DNA of 24,396 nucleotides, taken from positions 1 through 24,396 of the forward strand of contig JAICIG010000055.1 in the NCBI GenBank assembly GCA_025924495.1. The letters run 5' to 3'. The notes beneath the pieces were generated by a model, which was not told the origin of the DNA, ran no database searches, and saw nothing but the letters and a program-made list of their open reading frames with translations. Each line of letters starts with the position of its first letter. Position 1 is the stretch's first letter. The translations under genes and the position numbers were made by a program. Source of the DNA: Pirellulales bacterium (GTDB taxonomy: Bacteria > Planctomycetota > Planctomycetia > Pirellulales > JAICIG01). Shown piece by piece: positions 24,290 through 24,396 of the stretch.

Positions 24290-24396
24290 CTACAGCGATT
24301 CGCCCGCGGCCCGAAATCGGCTGCGCAACTGATCTTCGATTTGCGGCCCGATAAGAATACGGGCTACCGCATTCCAGCCCTTGTGCGGGGTCTGGG
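24290..24396 (-). CDS. C-terminal end of an unidentified protein (5' part outside window)
   Basis: A minus-strand frame open to the right edge ends in TAG at 24292-24290 and gives 34 residues, including WNAVARILIGPQIEDQLRSR and ending FRAAGESL. The composition is protein-like and the convergent hairpin supports a gene end here. The fragment is too short to identify. Confidence 0.5.
   Translation of the reverse strand, partial: QTPHKGWNAVARILIGPQIEDQLRSRFRAAGESL

Noticed and set aside
1..24396. CRISPR arrays, tRNA genes, transposase genes or phage modules
   Set aside because: No regularly spaced repeats, tRNA cloverleaf, or characteristic transposase or phage protein motifs were seen on either strand.

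Overview
The window reads as chromosomal DNA of a planctomycete, most likely in or near the order Pirellulales. The base composition is GC-rich. Several genes belong to families that are expanded in or nearly confined to that phylum: a DUF1549/DUF1553 protein followed by a DUF1501 protein, a pre-peptidase (PPC) domain protein, a variant-repeat LRR protein, and a cysteine-rich YTV-type cell-wall protein. This assignment is inferred from gene content; there is no rRNA or tRNA in the window.

Layout. (1) 1-2985, metals: a P1B-type heavy-metal ATPase on the minus strand, cut by the window edge, is divergent from a membrane transporter with a histidine-rich loop. A possible MerR-type promoter lies between them. 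(2) 2986-3495: a gene-free stretch carrying nested exact inverted repeats. (3) 3496-6588: a large exported protein joining a beta-propeller-like region to a C-terminal PHP/DUF3604 metallohydrolase-like domain. (4) 6695-9038: small cytoplasmic genes, namely a coiled-coil/zinc-ribbon protein, a GNAT acetyltransferase, a DEDDh exonuclease, and a two-gene unit of an 89-aa protein plus an HNH nuclease. (5) 9297-16335: a tight four-gene plus-strand operon of exported proteins (DUF1549/DUF1553, Tat-exported DUF1501, PPC protein, Tat-exported amidohydrolase). It is probably an extracytoplasmic degradative or surface-processing system. (6) 16336-16949: no intact gene, with a possible minus-strand remnant. 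(7) 16950-21166: an LRR protein, a tRNA-dihydrouridine synthase convergent with queG, and two small secreted proteins. (8) 21372-24396: apt, an HDOD regulator, the YTV-type protein, and the C-terminal end of a further minus-strand gene.

How the genes work together. The clearest functional unit is the 9297-16335 operon. The metal genes at the left edge probably act together in metal efflux or homeostasis. dus and queG both modify tRNA but are convergent, not co-transcribed. Much of the rest looks like ordinary housekeeping or envelope genes. No CRISPR array, prophage, transposase gene, tRNA or rRNA was seen. The best candidates for something little described are the nested inverted-repeat element, the small-protein/HNH pair, the propeller-PHP protein and the four-gene exported operon. 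None can be claimed as a new system from sequence alone.
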